Source: Marmoricola sp.
Lineage (GTDB): Bacteria; Actinomycetota; Actinomycetes; Propionibacteriales; Nocardioidaceae
Reading direction: 5' to 3'
DNA length: 64,000 bases
NCBI GenBank assembly: GCA_025965315.1
Contig: JAOPXD010000107.1
Span: 45,765-109,764 of the forward strand
Both the position numbers and the translations under genes were made by a program. How positions within the stretch are numbered: position 1 is the stretch's first letter; each line of letters opens with the position of its first letter. The notes beneath the pieces are model-generated. The model had not been told where the DNA came from, made no database searches, and was given only the letters and a program-made list of their open reading frames with translations. Of the stretch, positions 27,183 to 35,145 are shown piece by piece.

Positions 27183-28283
27183 ATGGCGATCGAGTCCCAC
27201 GTACTCACCGTTACCGAGGTCATCGAGGAGACGAGCGACGCCAAGTCGGTCGCCTTCGAGGTCCCTGACGAGCTCCAGGAGACCTTCGCCTACACGCCGG
27301 GCCAGTTCCTGACGGTGGCGATCCCCAGCGACCGGACCGGCTTGGCGGCGCGCTGCTACTCGCTGTCGAGCTCCCCGCACAGCGGGCGGCACCAGATCAC
27401 GGTCAAGCGCACCGCCGACGGGTACGCGTCGAACTGGATCTGCGACAACGTCAAGGTCGGTGACACGCTGCGGCTGCTGCCGCCGAGCGGGATCTTCACC
27501 CCCAAGGACATCAACGCCGACCTGCTGCTGTGGGGCGGCGGTTCCGGCGTCACGCCGGTGATCTCGATCGCGCGTACGGCGCTGGAGAAGGGCTCTGGCA
27601 AGGTCGTGCTGTTCTACGCGAACCGTGACCAGGAGTCGGTGATCTTCGCCGGTGAGCTCCGCGACCTGGTCGCCGAGCACCCGGAGCGTTTCACGGTCGT
27701 GCACTGGCTGGAATCGGTCCAGGGCCTACCGTCGCCGGAGGGAATCAAGCTCTTCGCGTCCTACTTCTCGACGTACACGTCGTTCTGCTGCGGCCCGCCG
27801 CCGTTCATGAAGGCGGTGGCCACGGCGCTGAAGGAGCTCGAGGTTCCCCGCGAGCGGCGGCACCAGGAGAAGTTCGTCTCGCTCGGCGGCAACCCGTTCG
27901 GCAACGTCGAGGAGCTGGTGGCGTTCGAGGAGAAGCTCGCCGAGGCCGACGACCCGACCGAGGCCGACGATGTCGCTCCCACCCGGACCCCGACCTTCGC
28001 CGGACCGGTCTCGCTCGAGGTGGAGCTCGACGGCAAGCACTACGCCTTCGACGACTGGGACGGCTCGCAGGTGCTGCTGGAGTACCTGGAGAGCAAGGGC
28101 GTCGACGCCCCGTTCAGCTGTCGCGAGGGCAACTGCAGTTCGTGCGCCTGCATCGTCTTGGAGGGCGAGCTGGAGATGCAGCACAACGACGTCCTCGATG
28201 CCGAGGACCTGGCGGACGGGATCCGGCTCACCTGCCAGGCGCTCCCGCTGACCGAGCTGCTGAAGATCAGCTACAACGGCTAG
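27183..28283 (+). CDS. kshB: 3-ketosteroid-9-alpha-monooxygenase, reductase component
   Basis: FAD/NAD domains (RCYSLSSSPHSG, LLWGGGSGVTPVISIART) and C-terminal plant-type 2Fe-2S CREGNCSSCACIVLEG...C. Confidence 0.92.
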   Translation: MAIESHVLTVTEVIEETSDAKSVAFEVPDELQETFAYTPGQFLTVAIPSDRTGLAARCYSLSSSPHSGRHQITVKRTADGYASNWICDNVKVGDTLRLLPPSGIFTPKDINADLLLWGGGSGVTPVISIARTALEKGSGKVVLFYANRDQESVIFAGELRDLVAEHPERFTVVHWLESVQGLPSPEGIKLFASYFSTYTSFCCGPPPFMKAVATALKELEVPRERRHQEKFVSLGGNPFGNVEELVAFEEKLAEADDPTEADDVAPTRTPTFAGPVSLEVELDGKHYAFDDWDGSQVLLEYLESKGVDAPFSCREGNCSSCACIVLEGELEMQHNDVLDAEDLADGIRLTCQALPLTELLKISYNG

Positions 28284-29191
28284 TCGTCGTCGCCGTCATC
28301 GTTGACCGGCAGGAACACCGACTGCTGCTTCACCCGCGGCGGGGCGACTGAGTCGGGGCCGAACAGGCGTCGGCGCAGTGGCGCGGTGATCACGCCTACC
28401 GGCGCGGTCAGCACGTAGGTGTAGGCGACGACCAGCATCGTTGCTGCCGGCTCGAAGATGAGGCCCGCCACGAAGGCCAGGACGACCATGCCGGTGCAGA
28501 TCTGGGCCTGCTGGGTCTGGGGTGAGATCAGGTTCCGGAAGGACCGGAACCGCACCGTGCTGACCATCAGGACCGCGGGAACCACGCTGATGATGGCCGG
28601 GAGCAGGATCGATGGACCGACCTTGTCCTCGGGCAGGTCGAGCGCGAAGACCGTGGCGATCACCACGGCAGCAGCTCCGGGGCTCGGCATTCCGATGAAG
28701 TAGCGCTTGTCTGCGTGCGGGTCGACGGTGAAGTTGAACCGCGCCAGCCGGAACGCGGCGCACGCGAGCCAGAAGTAGGCGGCGACCCAGGCGATGACGG
28801 GCCACTCGGGAAGCACCCACGTGTAGACGAGCACGGCCGGGGCGAGCCCGAACGAGATCAGGTCGGCCAAGGAGTCCAGTTGGACGCCGAAGGGTGAGGT
28901 TGCCCCGACCAGTCGCGCGACCGCGCCGTCGGCCACGTCCATGAAGATCGCGACCGTCATCAGGATCGCGGCCCAGTGGCTGTGGTCGTTGAAGGCCAGT
29001 GGCACGGCGGAGAAACCGCAGGCCATGTTGGCCGCAGTGAACATGCTGGGAGCGGTGACCCGCAGGCGCTCCTTGGTAGGGAGTTGACGCAGCGAGACGA
29101 CCTCGGCCCCGGAGTGCGAGGCGATCCTGAAGCGGCGCCGCCTCAAGATACGGCGCCTCGGTCTCTCGCTGGAGGTATCCGCAGGGCTCAT
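28280..29191 (-). CDS. pssA: CDP-diacylglycerol--serine O-phosphatidyltransferase
   Basis: CDP-alcohol phosphotransferase motif DVADGAVARLVGATSPFGVQLDSLADLISFG. Confidence 0.9.
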   Translation of the reverse strand: MSPADTSSERPRRRILRRRRFRIASHSGAEVVSLRQLPTKERLRVTAPSMFTAANMACGFSAVPLAFNDHSHWAAILMTVAIFMDVADGAVARLVGATSPFGVQLDSLADLISFGLAPAVLVYTWVLPEWPVIAWVAAYFWLACAAFRLARFNFTVDPHADKRYFIGMPSPGAAAVVIATVFALDLPEDKVGPSILLPAIISVVPAVLMVSTVRFRSFRNLISPQTQQAQICTGMVVLAFVAGLIFEPAATMLVVAYTYVLTAPVGVITAPLRRRLFGPDSVAPPRVKQQSVFLPVNDDGDDD

Positions 29192-29192
29192 G

Positions 29193-29855
29193 TCAGGACA
29201 CCGGCCAGCGTCCGAGAACAGTCTCGCCGGCGACGGTACGGTCGCCCTTCTTGACGCTGAGCGACACCTCCGGCGGCAGGAACACGTCCATCCGCGAGCC
29301 GAACTTCATCAGCCCGATCCGGTCACCGGTCCGGATCGTGTCGCCGGACCTGACCCGGGTGACGACGCGACGTGCGACCAGGCCGACGATCTGCCGGAAG
29401 ATCACGGTGCGCTTCCGGTCGCCGACGGTGTGCTCGAGCGTGATGTCGCTGCGCTCGTTCTCGAAGGCGCTCTCGAACTTGTACGCCGCGTGCCACTTAC
29501 CGGGTCGGTAGGTCACGTCGGTGACGGTGCCGCTGTACGGCGTCCGGTTGATGTGCACGTCGAAGACCGAGAGGAAGATGCTGATCTGCTGCCAGTCGCC
29601 GGGAGGCGCGACACCGTCCTGGCCCGGACCAGCGTGCATGACCTTGCCGTCGGCCGGAGCGAGCACGAGGTCGTCGGCGACCGGCACCGTGTCGGCGGAG
29701 CGCTCGGGGTCGCGGAAGAACGCGACGATGCCGACGGGCAGCGCCGCCAGGACGGCTGCGGTCCTGCGGTGCCCGGTCAGCGCTGCGAGCACGGACGGAA
29801 CGGCCCCGACAGCTGCTGCTGTCCAGGCCTCGCGGTCAATCGTTGTTGCCGGCAT
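29193..29855 (-). CDS. psd: Phosphatidylserine decarboxylase
   Basis: FFRDPER, VLAPADGKV, SIFLSVFDVHINRTPYSG, RIGLMKFGSRMDVFLP cleavage-site region. Confidence 0.9.
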   Translation of the reverse strand: MPATTIDREAWTAAAVGAVPSVLAALTGHRRTAAVLAALPVGIVAFFRDPERSADTVPVADDLVLAPADGKVMHAGPGQDGVAPPGDWQQISIFLSVFDVHINRTPYSGTVTDVTYRPGKWHAAYKFESAFENERSDITLEHTVGDRKRTVIFRQIVGLVARRVVTRVRSGDTIRTGDRIGLMKFGSRMDVFLPPEVSLSVKKGDRTVAGETVLGRWPVS

Positions 29856-30618
29856 GGGACCCCACGATGTCAGCAGCGCCCGCTCGGCGCTGGATGGCTG
29901 CGTTCAAGGACGGTGCGAGGGAGCCCAGGCGGGCACCCAGACGGAGCTCTGCGGGCGCTACGACAACCTCGCCGCGGTTCTTGGTGACTGCGCGTACGAC
30001 TCCCGCGGCGACCTGTTCGGGGGAGACGGTGCGGGTACCGCGGGGGAGCACCATCCCGCTGTTGACGAACATGCCCGCGTCGCGAACGAACCCGGGCTCG
30101 ATGTTGGAGACGCCGATGCCGGTTCCGTGCAGGTCTTGGCGCAGGGCGTCGGTGAACCCGCGGAGCCCGAACTTGGTGGCGTTGTAGAGGCTGCTGCCGG
30201 GCGAGGCGACGATGCCGGAGACAGAGCCGATGAAGGCGAGGTGGCCTGCGCCGCGCTCGAGGAAGCGGGGGATCAGCGCCCGTGCCAGCATGATCGGTGC
30301 ACGGAGATTCACGGCGAGGTTCGCGTCGATCCGTTCGACCGACATCTCGACGAGGTTGCCGGTTCCGGGGAGCGCCGCGTTGGCGATCAGGACATCGATC
30401 TCGCCGGTCTGGTCCAGCAGGGCAGCGAGTGCCTCGGGCGAACCGAGGTCAGCGACGACCGTGCGTGCGTCCAGCTCCTCGGCGAGCGGCTCCAGGACCT
30501 CGGCGCGGCGCCCGGTGAGGATCAAGGAGGCGCCCTCCGCCTTCAGCCGTCGGGCGATGGCATGACCGATGCCACCGGTCGCACCGGTCACCAGGACCGT
30601 TGCTCCGTTGAGCTTCAC
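29836..30618 (-). CDS. SDR family NAD(P)-dependent oxidoreductase
   Basis: VLVTGATGGIGHAIARRL, NAALPG, GSVSGIVASPGSSLYNATKFGLRGF. Confidence 0.9.
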   Translation of the reverse strand: MKLNGATVLVTGATGGIGHAIARRLKAEGASLILTGRRAEVLEPLAEELDARTVVADLGSPEALAALLDQTGEIDVLIANAALPGTGNLVEMSVERIDANLAVNLRAPIMLARALIPRFLERGAGHLAFIGSVSGIVASPGSSLYNATKFGLRGFTDALRQDLHGTGIGVSNIEPGFVRDAGMFVNSGMVLPRGTRTVSPEQVAAGVVRAVTKNRGEVVVAPAELRLGARLGSLAPSLNAAIQRRAGAADIVGSHAGNND

Positions 30619-30738
30619 GCGGGTACTCCGTTTCCGTGGACTGGTACCGGGGGTGCGCCGGCGCCAGAGGAGAACGCTACCGGAGGTACGGGTCTCGGAT
30701 CGGTTCCTGCGCGGCTGGGAGCGGGGAAGTCGTGCCTC

Positions 30739-31177
30739 TCACCAGCCGCGTTCGCGCCAGTCCGCGAGGTGGGGCCGTTCCACGCCGAGCTGCGAGTCGT
30801 TCCCGTGCCCGGGGTAGAACCAGGTCTCGTCGGGCAGTATCCCGAAGATCTTCGACTCTACGTCGTTGATCAGGCTGACGAAGGCGTCCGCGTCGCCGAA
30901 GGTGTTGCCGACGCCGCCGGGGAAGAGAGAGTCTCCGGTCCACAGGTGCGGGGTGCCGTCCGGGTCGTCGTACAGGAAGGCGACCGAGCCAGGGGTGTGC
31001 CCGACGATGTGGATGACCTGGAGCCGGATGTCTCCGAACTCCACGGTGTCGCCCTGCAGCACCCGGTCGTCGATCGTGACCTCGGTCTGCTCCGTGATCG
31101 CGTCGGCATCGGGTCCGCCGGCGACCGTGACGGCTCCGGTGGCTGCGACGACGTCCTTCAGGGCACGGTGGTGGTCC
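30739..31177 (-). pseudogene. C-terminal fragment of the host MBL-fold hydrolase, severed at HxHxD|HH
   Basis: Reverse reading from 31177: (D)HHRALKDVVAATGAVTVAGGPDADAITEQTEVTIDDRVLQGDTVEFGDIRLQVIHIVGHTPGS...FYPGHGNDSQLGVERPHLADWRERGW; matches the C-terminal part of the 33845-34516 product. Confidence 0.88.
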
Positions 31178-31261
31178 TACTTATTTCCTTATTGGTTATC
31201 ACGGTTCGGTGTGACCGTGTCCTCCGAAGAAGCGTCGGCCCTGTCGCCTAGCGTCTGGAGG

Positions 31262-31822
31262 ATGAAGGCGTTCTTCAACGGGGTCTGGGCATTAGCGGTA
31301 GTCGGCGGCACTGTTGTCGGCATCGCCTTCGGCCTGCGTGAAGGCTTGTCCTGGCTCTTTGCTGACGTCGATCCAACGATCGGCGCTGCGATCGTTGCGG
31401 CCGCTGCGACAACTGTCGTTTCAGTTCTCGGGGTGGCTCTCGGCCGCTATTTCGAGCGGCGGCAGAAGATCGAGCTAGAGATTCGAGAGCGGAAGATCCC
31501 GGTGTACCAAGGGATGGTCGAGGGCCTGCTCACTGGCCTTCTTGACAGTGAAGAAGACGACACATCCGCCCTTGAGGCGGTATTCAAGGAGATCACTCCG
31601 CAACTGATTACCTGGGCATCCGACGACGTCATTGCTGCTTGGGCAAAGTTCAAGCGAGACTCGGGCGAGAGCGAGCCGATCGCATTGATGTTCCAGTTCG
31701 AGGAAGTGTTGATGGCCGTTCGTCGGGATCTCGGCCACGCAACCAAGAACCTGTCGAAGGGCGACCTTCTCGGGCTTTTCATCAACGACATTCACGAACA
31801 CTTAGGTGCACAGGCCACGTGA
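31262..31822 (+). CDS. Small membrane protein of the inserted element (two predicted N-terminal TM helices plus a cytosolic domain)
   Basis: MKAFFNGVWALAVVGGTVVGIAFGLREGLSWLFADVDPTIGAAIVAAAATTVVSVLGVALGRYFERRQKIELEIRERKIPVYQGMVEGL...; start placed at ATG 31262 inside the longer track ORF. Confidence 0.75.
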   Translation: MKAFFNGVWALAVVGGTVVGIAFGLREGLSWLFADVDPTIGAAIVAAAATTVVSVLGVALGRYFERRQKIELEIRERKIPVYQGMVEGLLTGLLDSEEDDTSALEAVFKEITPQLITWASDDVIAAWAKFKRDSGESEPIALMFQFEEVLMAVRRDLGHATKNLSKGDLLGLFINDIHEHLGAQAT

Positions 31823-31846
31823 TTGCGATGCCGGCCGCGCTCCGAG

Positions 31847-31896
31847 GATCGGCGTCAACCGTCAAGGCACCTGTAACGGTTCCACGGCAACCGATC
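31847..31896. terminator. Nested inverted repeats between convergent genes (possible bidirectional terminator)
   Basis: GATCGG(31847)...AACCGT(31857)...ACGGTT(31876)...CCGATC(31891). Confidence 0.45.
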
Positions 31897-32758
31897 AGAA
31901 GCCGCCCACGGACCTATAGGCAGCGACGTCTTCGGCGAGTACCTCAAGCGCTTTGACCACCTCGTCATGAGCGCCCTTGGGGTACTCCAAGAACTTGACG
32001 TTGTAGGTCTCTTCGATCGCCATCCTCACGGATGGATGCCGGCCTTCCTCTACCAGTGCATAGTGCGGATGATCACTCGGCGCTGAAATGTGGCCGTTCT
32101 GGAGCAGGAGTTCGATATCGGGGTCGCCGTTGAAACCAGTTCCCACGAAAAGGAGGGTGCTGGTCAGGAAGATCGCGTCGAGGGCAGCGAAGAACGGCGG
32201 GTAGTCTCGCTGAGCTGCGAAATACTGTCGACGAGTGAGTACGACCTTTTGCGGATCAGACACGCAGCCGTGCGCCTTGATGATGATCCGACGGTTCGAT
32301 CGCAGGTCGTTGACGAGGTGTGAGTCGTGATAGCGGCAGGTGTTATAACCGGCGACGGCCTTCCCGGTCTGAGCCAACCCGTCGAGAATCGTGTCGTAGT
32401 TGGTAGTGATTACGACCTTTGGATCAATCTCAAGGATCAGCTCGTGCAGTCGGGACGGAACGAACGCAGGTGTCTCGAAGGTGTCGCGAATGAACTTTGC
32501 GAAATCGGCCCCGCCTAGTCCGTCGGCCATGACCTGCGCCGCGTCCAACGCGGAGCCCTTCTTAAGCAGGTCCAATGCAGCGTCTCGGTCGCCTTCGACC
32601 GCCATGCGGGCGACTCCTGACTGGATGAAGGTGTCCCAGTCGGGAGGACGAGCACCAGCCGCATTTGTTGAGGACGCGGAAGCGCCTGCGCCGAGGACGA
32701 TCACGCATCGGCGCTCGGCGACCTCGGTGAGCAGCGCTTGGGGCCAGCTGATTGACAT
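31895..32758 (-). CDS. SIR2-like domain protein (defence-type SIR2, putative NADase)
   Basis: CVIVLGAGASAS (GAGxS), KVVITTNYDTILDGL (TNxD), IIKAHGCVSDPQKVVLTRRQY (catalytic HG), TLLFVGTGFNGDPDIELLL. Confidence 0.85.
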   Translation of the reverse strand: MSISWPQALLTEVAERRCVIVLGAGASASSTNAAGARPPDWDTFIQSGVARMAVEGDRDAALDLLKKGSALDAAQVMADGLGGADFAKFIRDTFETPAFVPSRLHELILEIDPKVVITTNYDTILDGLAQTGKAVAGYNTCRYHDSHLVNDLRSNRRIIIKAHGCVSDPQKVVLTRRQYFAAQRDYPPFFAALDAIFLTSTLLFVGTGFNGDPDIELLLQNGHISAPSDHPHYALVEEGRHPSVRMAIEETYNVKFLEYPKGAHDEVVKALEVLAEDVAAYRSVGGF

Positions 32759-33780
32759 CAGAAGCCCAGGTTTCGCGCCATCGCGTCCGACACAGCCTTG
32801 ATAGTCCGCATGTAGTTCTGTTGCTGCTGATACTGACCGCCTGCGAGTCCGTCCGACGACTGCAACGCGGAGATAGGCGTGTTCACCGACTGAGCCAGCG
32901 GGATCAGGCTGTACATGTTCGGAACGTCGCCGAGACGGAGGTCTTCTAGCGACAGGTCGTCCGAGGTGAAGTCTCCGAGGCTAGTCTCGACCTCTTCAGG
33001 GATGCCAGCGAGAATCTTCTCGAAAGCCTGAGTCGGCCGGCGTACTCCCTTCTTCGACTTGGTTACGTACTGCTGGACGGTGTAGCCGATGAACTTTGCA
33101 TTCGATTCGTCCGTCGGGATACCGAAACTTTCTAGCGCTCCAGAGTGGCGGTCTTCGCAGAGCGACAGGCCAGTCGCGTACACCTTCATCCAACTTTGGA
33201 TCCACTCGGCGATGTTCCGAATACCCACGATGGAGAAGATGTCGGCGCCCATCGGTGTCACGAAGTAGTCGGCTCCAATGAGAATCGTTCGGTTGAGCGA
33301 ACCAAGACTCGGGCCGACATCGAAGATCACCAGGTCGTACCGATCCTCGTACTCGTCGAGCACGGCGGAAACCCAGTTCGTTCGTCGAATGCCACCGATG
33401 TCCCCGCCAAGGGTCTCTCCCCACGCGCGACTCAGCAGGTCTTCGATGATCGACATTCGCGGGTGTCCCGGAAGCAGGTCGACGCCGAATCGGTTCTTCG
33501 AGGATTTCAGGGGTGCGATACCTGACGCGATCTCGGCATCGCCAAGTTCGATTGGGCGCACTAGGTCAATAACAGTTTCCTGCTTTGACGGCTCCTTGTC
33601 CCAATAGATCGACGACCATGTGTCGCTATCCAGGATCAGCTGGGTCGAGTTGCATTGCGGATCGCAGTCGACGAGGAGAACCCGCAGGTCACGCTCCCGT
33701 GCGAACTGAGAAGCGACATTGCATGCGAGTGTCGTCTTGCCGACGCCACCCTTGTTGTTAAAGAAGACAATGCTTTTCAC
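32758..33780 (-). CDS. ParA/MinD-like P-loop ATPase
   Basis: Deviant Walker A FFNNKGGVGKTTLACNVASQ, VLLVDCDPQCNSTQLIL, YDLVIFDVGPSLGSLNRTILIGADYFVTPMGADIFSIVGI. Confidence 0.9.
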   Translation of the reverse strand: MKSIVFFNNKGGVGKTTLACNVASQFARERDLRVLLVDCDPQCNSTQLILDSDTWSSIYWDKEPSKQETVIDLVRPIELGDAEIASGIAPLKSSKNRFGVDLLPGHPRMSIIEDLLSRAWGETLGGDIGGIRRTNWVSAVLDEYEDRYDLVIFDVGPSLGSLNRTILIGADYFVTPMGADIFSIVGIRNIAEWIQSWMKVYATGLSLCEDRHSGALESFGIPTDESNAKFIGYTVQQYVTKSKKGVRRPTQAFEKILAGIPEEVETSLGDFTSDDLSLEDLRLGDVPNMYSLIPLAQSVNTPISALQSSDGLAGGQYQQQQNYMRTIKAVSDAMARNLGF

Positions 33781-33844
33781 AGTTCCTCCAGCTCGATCGT
33801 CGCCTCAGGCTACTTGCCGATGCGCGAGACCTTCGAGCGCCGCG

Positions 33845-34516
33845 CTACCAGCCTCGTTCACGCCATTCCGGTAAATGAGGTCGTTCAGCGCCAAGCGTGG
33901 AGTCGTTGCCATGACCGGGGTAGAACCAGGTCTCGTCGGGAAGCGCCCCAAAGACCTTGGTCTCCACGTCGTTGATCAAGCTGGCGAAGGCATCAGCGTC
34001 CCCAAACGTGTTCCCGACCCCGCCCGGGAACAGACTGTCGCCCGTCCACAGGTGTGGCGTGCCATCGGGGTCGTCGTACAGGAAGCAGACCGACCCGGGG
34101 GTGTGCCCAACAATATGGATGACCTGAAGGCGGATGTCTCCGAACTCGACCGTGTCGCCGTCGAGAACGCGGTCGTCGATCGAGACCTCGGTCTGCTTGG
34201 TGATGTCATCGGCGTCGGGTTCGCCAGCAACCGTCACGGCCCCGGTCGCTGCTGTCACGACGCTGAGTGCTCTGTGGTGATCCCAATGGGAGTGCGTGGT
34301 CAAGACCTTCGCAACGCCAGAGGCGCCAATCACCTCCAGCAACTTGGTCCCCTCATCGGCAGCATCGATCAGGACCTGCTTGTCGGTAGCGCGACACCGC
34401 AGGATGTAGCAGTTGTTCGACATCTTCTCGTCGACAGCGACCTTAGTGATGATCAGGTGCTGGAGTTCGCGGACATCAGGGGTGCCGCCAGGTGCGACGT
34501 TGCCGGTGTAAACCAT
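33845..34516 (-). CDS. Full-length MBL-fold metallohydrolase carried by the element
   Basis: MVYTGNVAPGGTPDVRELQHLIITKVAVDEKMSNNCYILRCRATDKQVLIDAAD...THSHWDHHRAL...IVGHTPGSVCFLYDD...WTGDSLFPGGVGNT...YPGHGND. Confidence 0.9.
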   Translation of the reverse strand: MVYTGNVAPGGTPDVRELQHLIITKVAVDEKMSNNCYILRCRATDKQVLIDAADEGTKLLEVIGASGVAKVLTTHSHWDHHRALSVVTAATGAVTVAGEPDADDITKQTEVSIDDRVLDGDTVEFGDIRLQVIHIVGHTPGSVCFLYDDPDGTPHLWTGDSLFPGGVGNTFGDADAFASLINDVETKVFGALPDETWFYPGHGNDSTLGAERPHLPEWRERGW

Positions 34517-34525
34517 TGCCCCAGC

Positions 34526-34726
34526 CTAGGGCTGCTCAAGATCTGGGGTGCTTTCGAGGATCGGATGAATCGCGACAGTCCACGTGTCTGCTTGAACCTC
34601 GGCGAGTGGAGTGCCTTCGAGCAATGCCTGTCTTTTCGCGTAGAACACAGCCAGGGCAACAGTCGCCCGGTGGACCTGCGATTCTGTGAGTTCGATGGTT
34701 TCAGCTTGTTTCGGAGGCAGTCGCAT
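34526..34726 (-). CDS. Small ORF in the right end of the element (66 aa)
   Basis: MRLPPKQAETIELTESQVHRATVALAVFYAKRQALLEGTPLAEVQADTWTVAIHPILESTPDLEQP; non-compositional sequence, same strand as the MBL copy. Confidence 0.4.
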   Translation of the reverse strand: MRLPPKQAETIELTESQVHRATVALAVFYAKRQALLEGTPLAEVQADTWTVAIHPILESTPDLEQP

Positions 34727-34809
34727 TTAGCGGACCTAGTCCTGCCCCTTGAAGGCCACGGCATGCTCGGAACGGGCCAGTCCGCTCAAATGAAGGGGGC
34801 ACATTAAGA

Positions 34810-35049
34810 GTCCCAGTGCTGGTGGGTGGTCAGGACCTTCGTGGTCCGGCCGGTGCCGAGGACGGAGAGCAGGGCAGGCGCGTCGTCGGCCGCGTCGATG
34901 AGCACCTGCTCGTCGGTCGCCCGGCAGCGCAGCACGTAGCAGTTGTTCGACATCTTCTCGTCGACTGCGAGCTTGGTGATGATCAGGTGGCTGAGCTCCC
35001 GGGTGTCCGGGGTGCCCCCCGGGGCAACGTTGCCGGTGTACGTCGTCAT
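34810..35049 (-). pseudogene. N-terminal fragment of the host MBL-fold hydrolase
   Basis: MTTYTGNVAPGGTPDTRELSHLIITKLAVDEKMSNNCYVLRCRATDEQVLIDAADDAPALLSVLGTGRTTKVLTTHQHWD then S-stop in the inserted sequence (ORF stop at 34804). Confidence 0.88.
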
Positions 35050-35145
35050 GGGCCCAGCGTAGGACCCGGCAGTTGCTCCTGCTTGGTAGCGGGCCCTACG
35101 CTTTAGTAAAGTAATCCGATAGACAAACTAAGAAAGAGTGTGGCC

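Larger units (their letters stand above)
31174..34813. mobile_element. ~3.6 kb cargo-bearing insertion element interrupting an MBL-fold gene, with its own MBL copy
   Basis: Host gene halves flank it; removing the segment plus one GTCC (31174-31177 / 34810-34813) restores ...THQHWDHHRALK... in frame. GC is visibly lower inside (for example 34/60 counted at 33001-33060). Confidence 0.85.

Noticed and set aside
30866-31261. N-terminal extension of the + strand ORF reading 30866-31822
   Set aside because: The first ~130 codons run antisense through the host MBL fragment; the credible gene starts at ATG 31262 inside the element.
32758-33780. ParA-like protein as a plasmid or chromosome partition locus
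   Set aside because: No ParB-like gene or parS-like repeats nearby; its coupled partner is a SIR2 protein instead.
31178-34809. Terminal inverted repeats of the inserted element
   Set aside because: Left end TACTTATTTCCTTATTGG and reverse complement of right end TCTTAATGTGCCCCC share only scattered bases; not enough to call TIRs.
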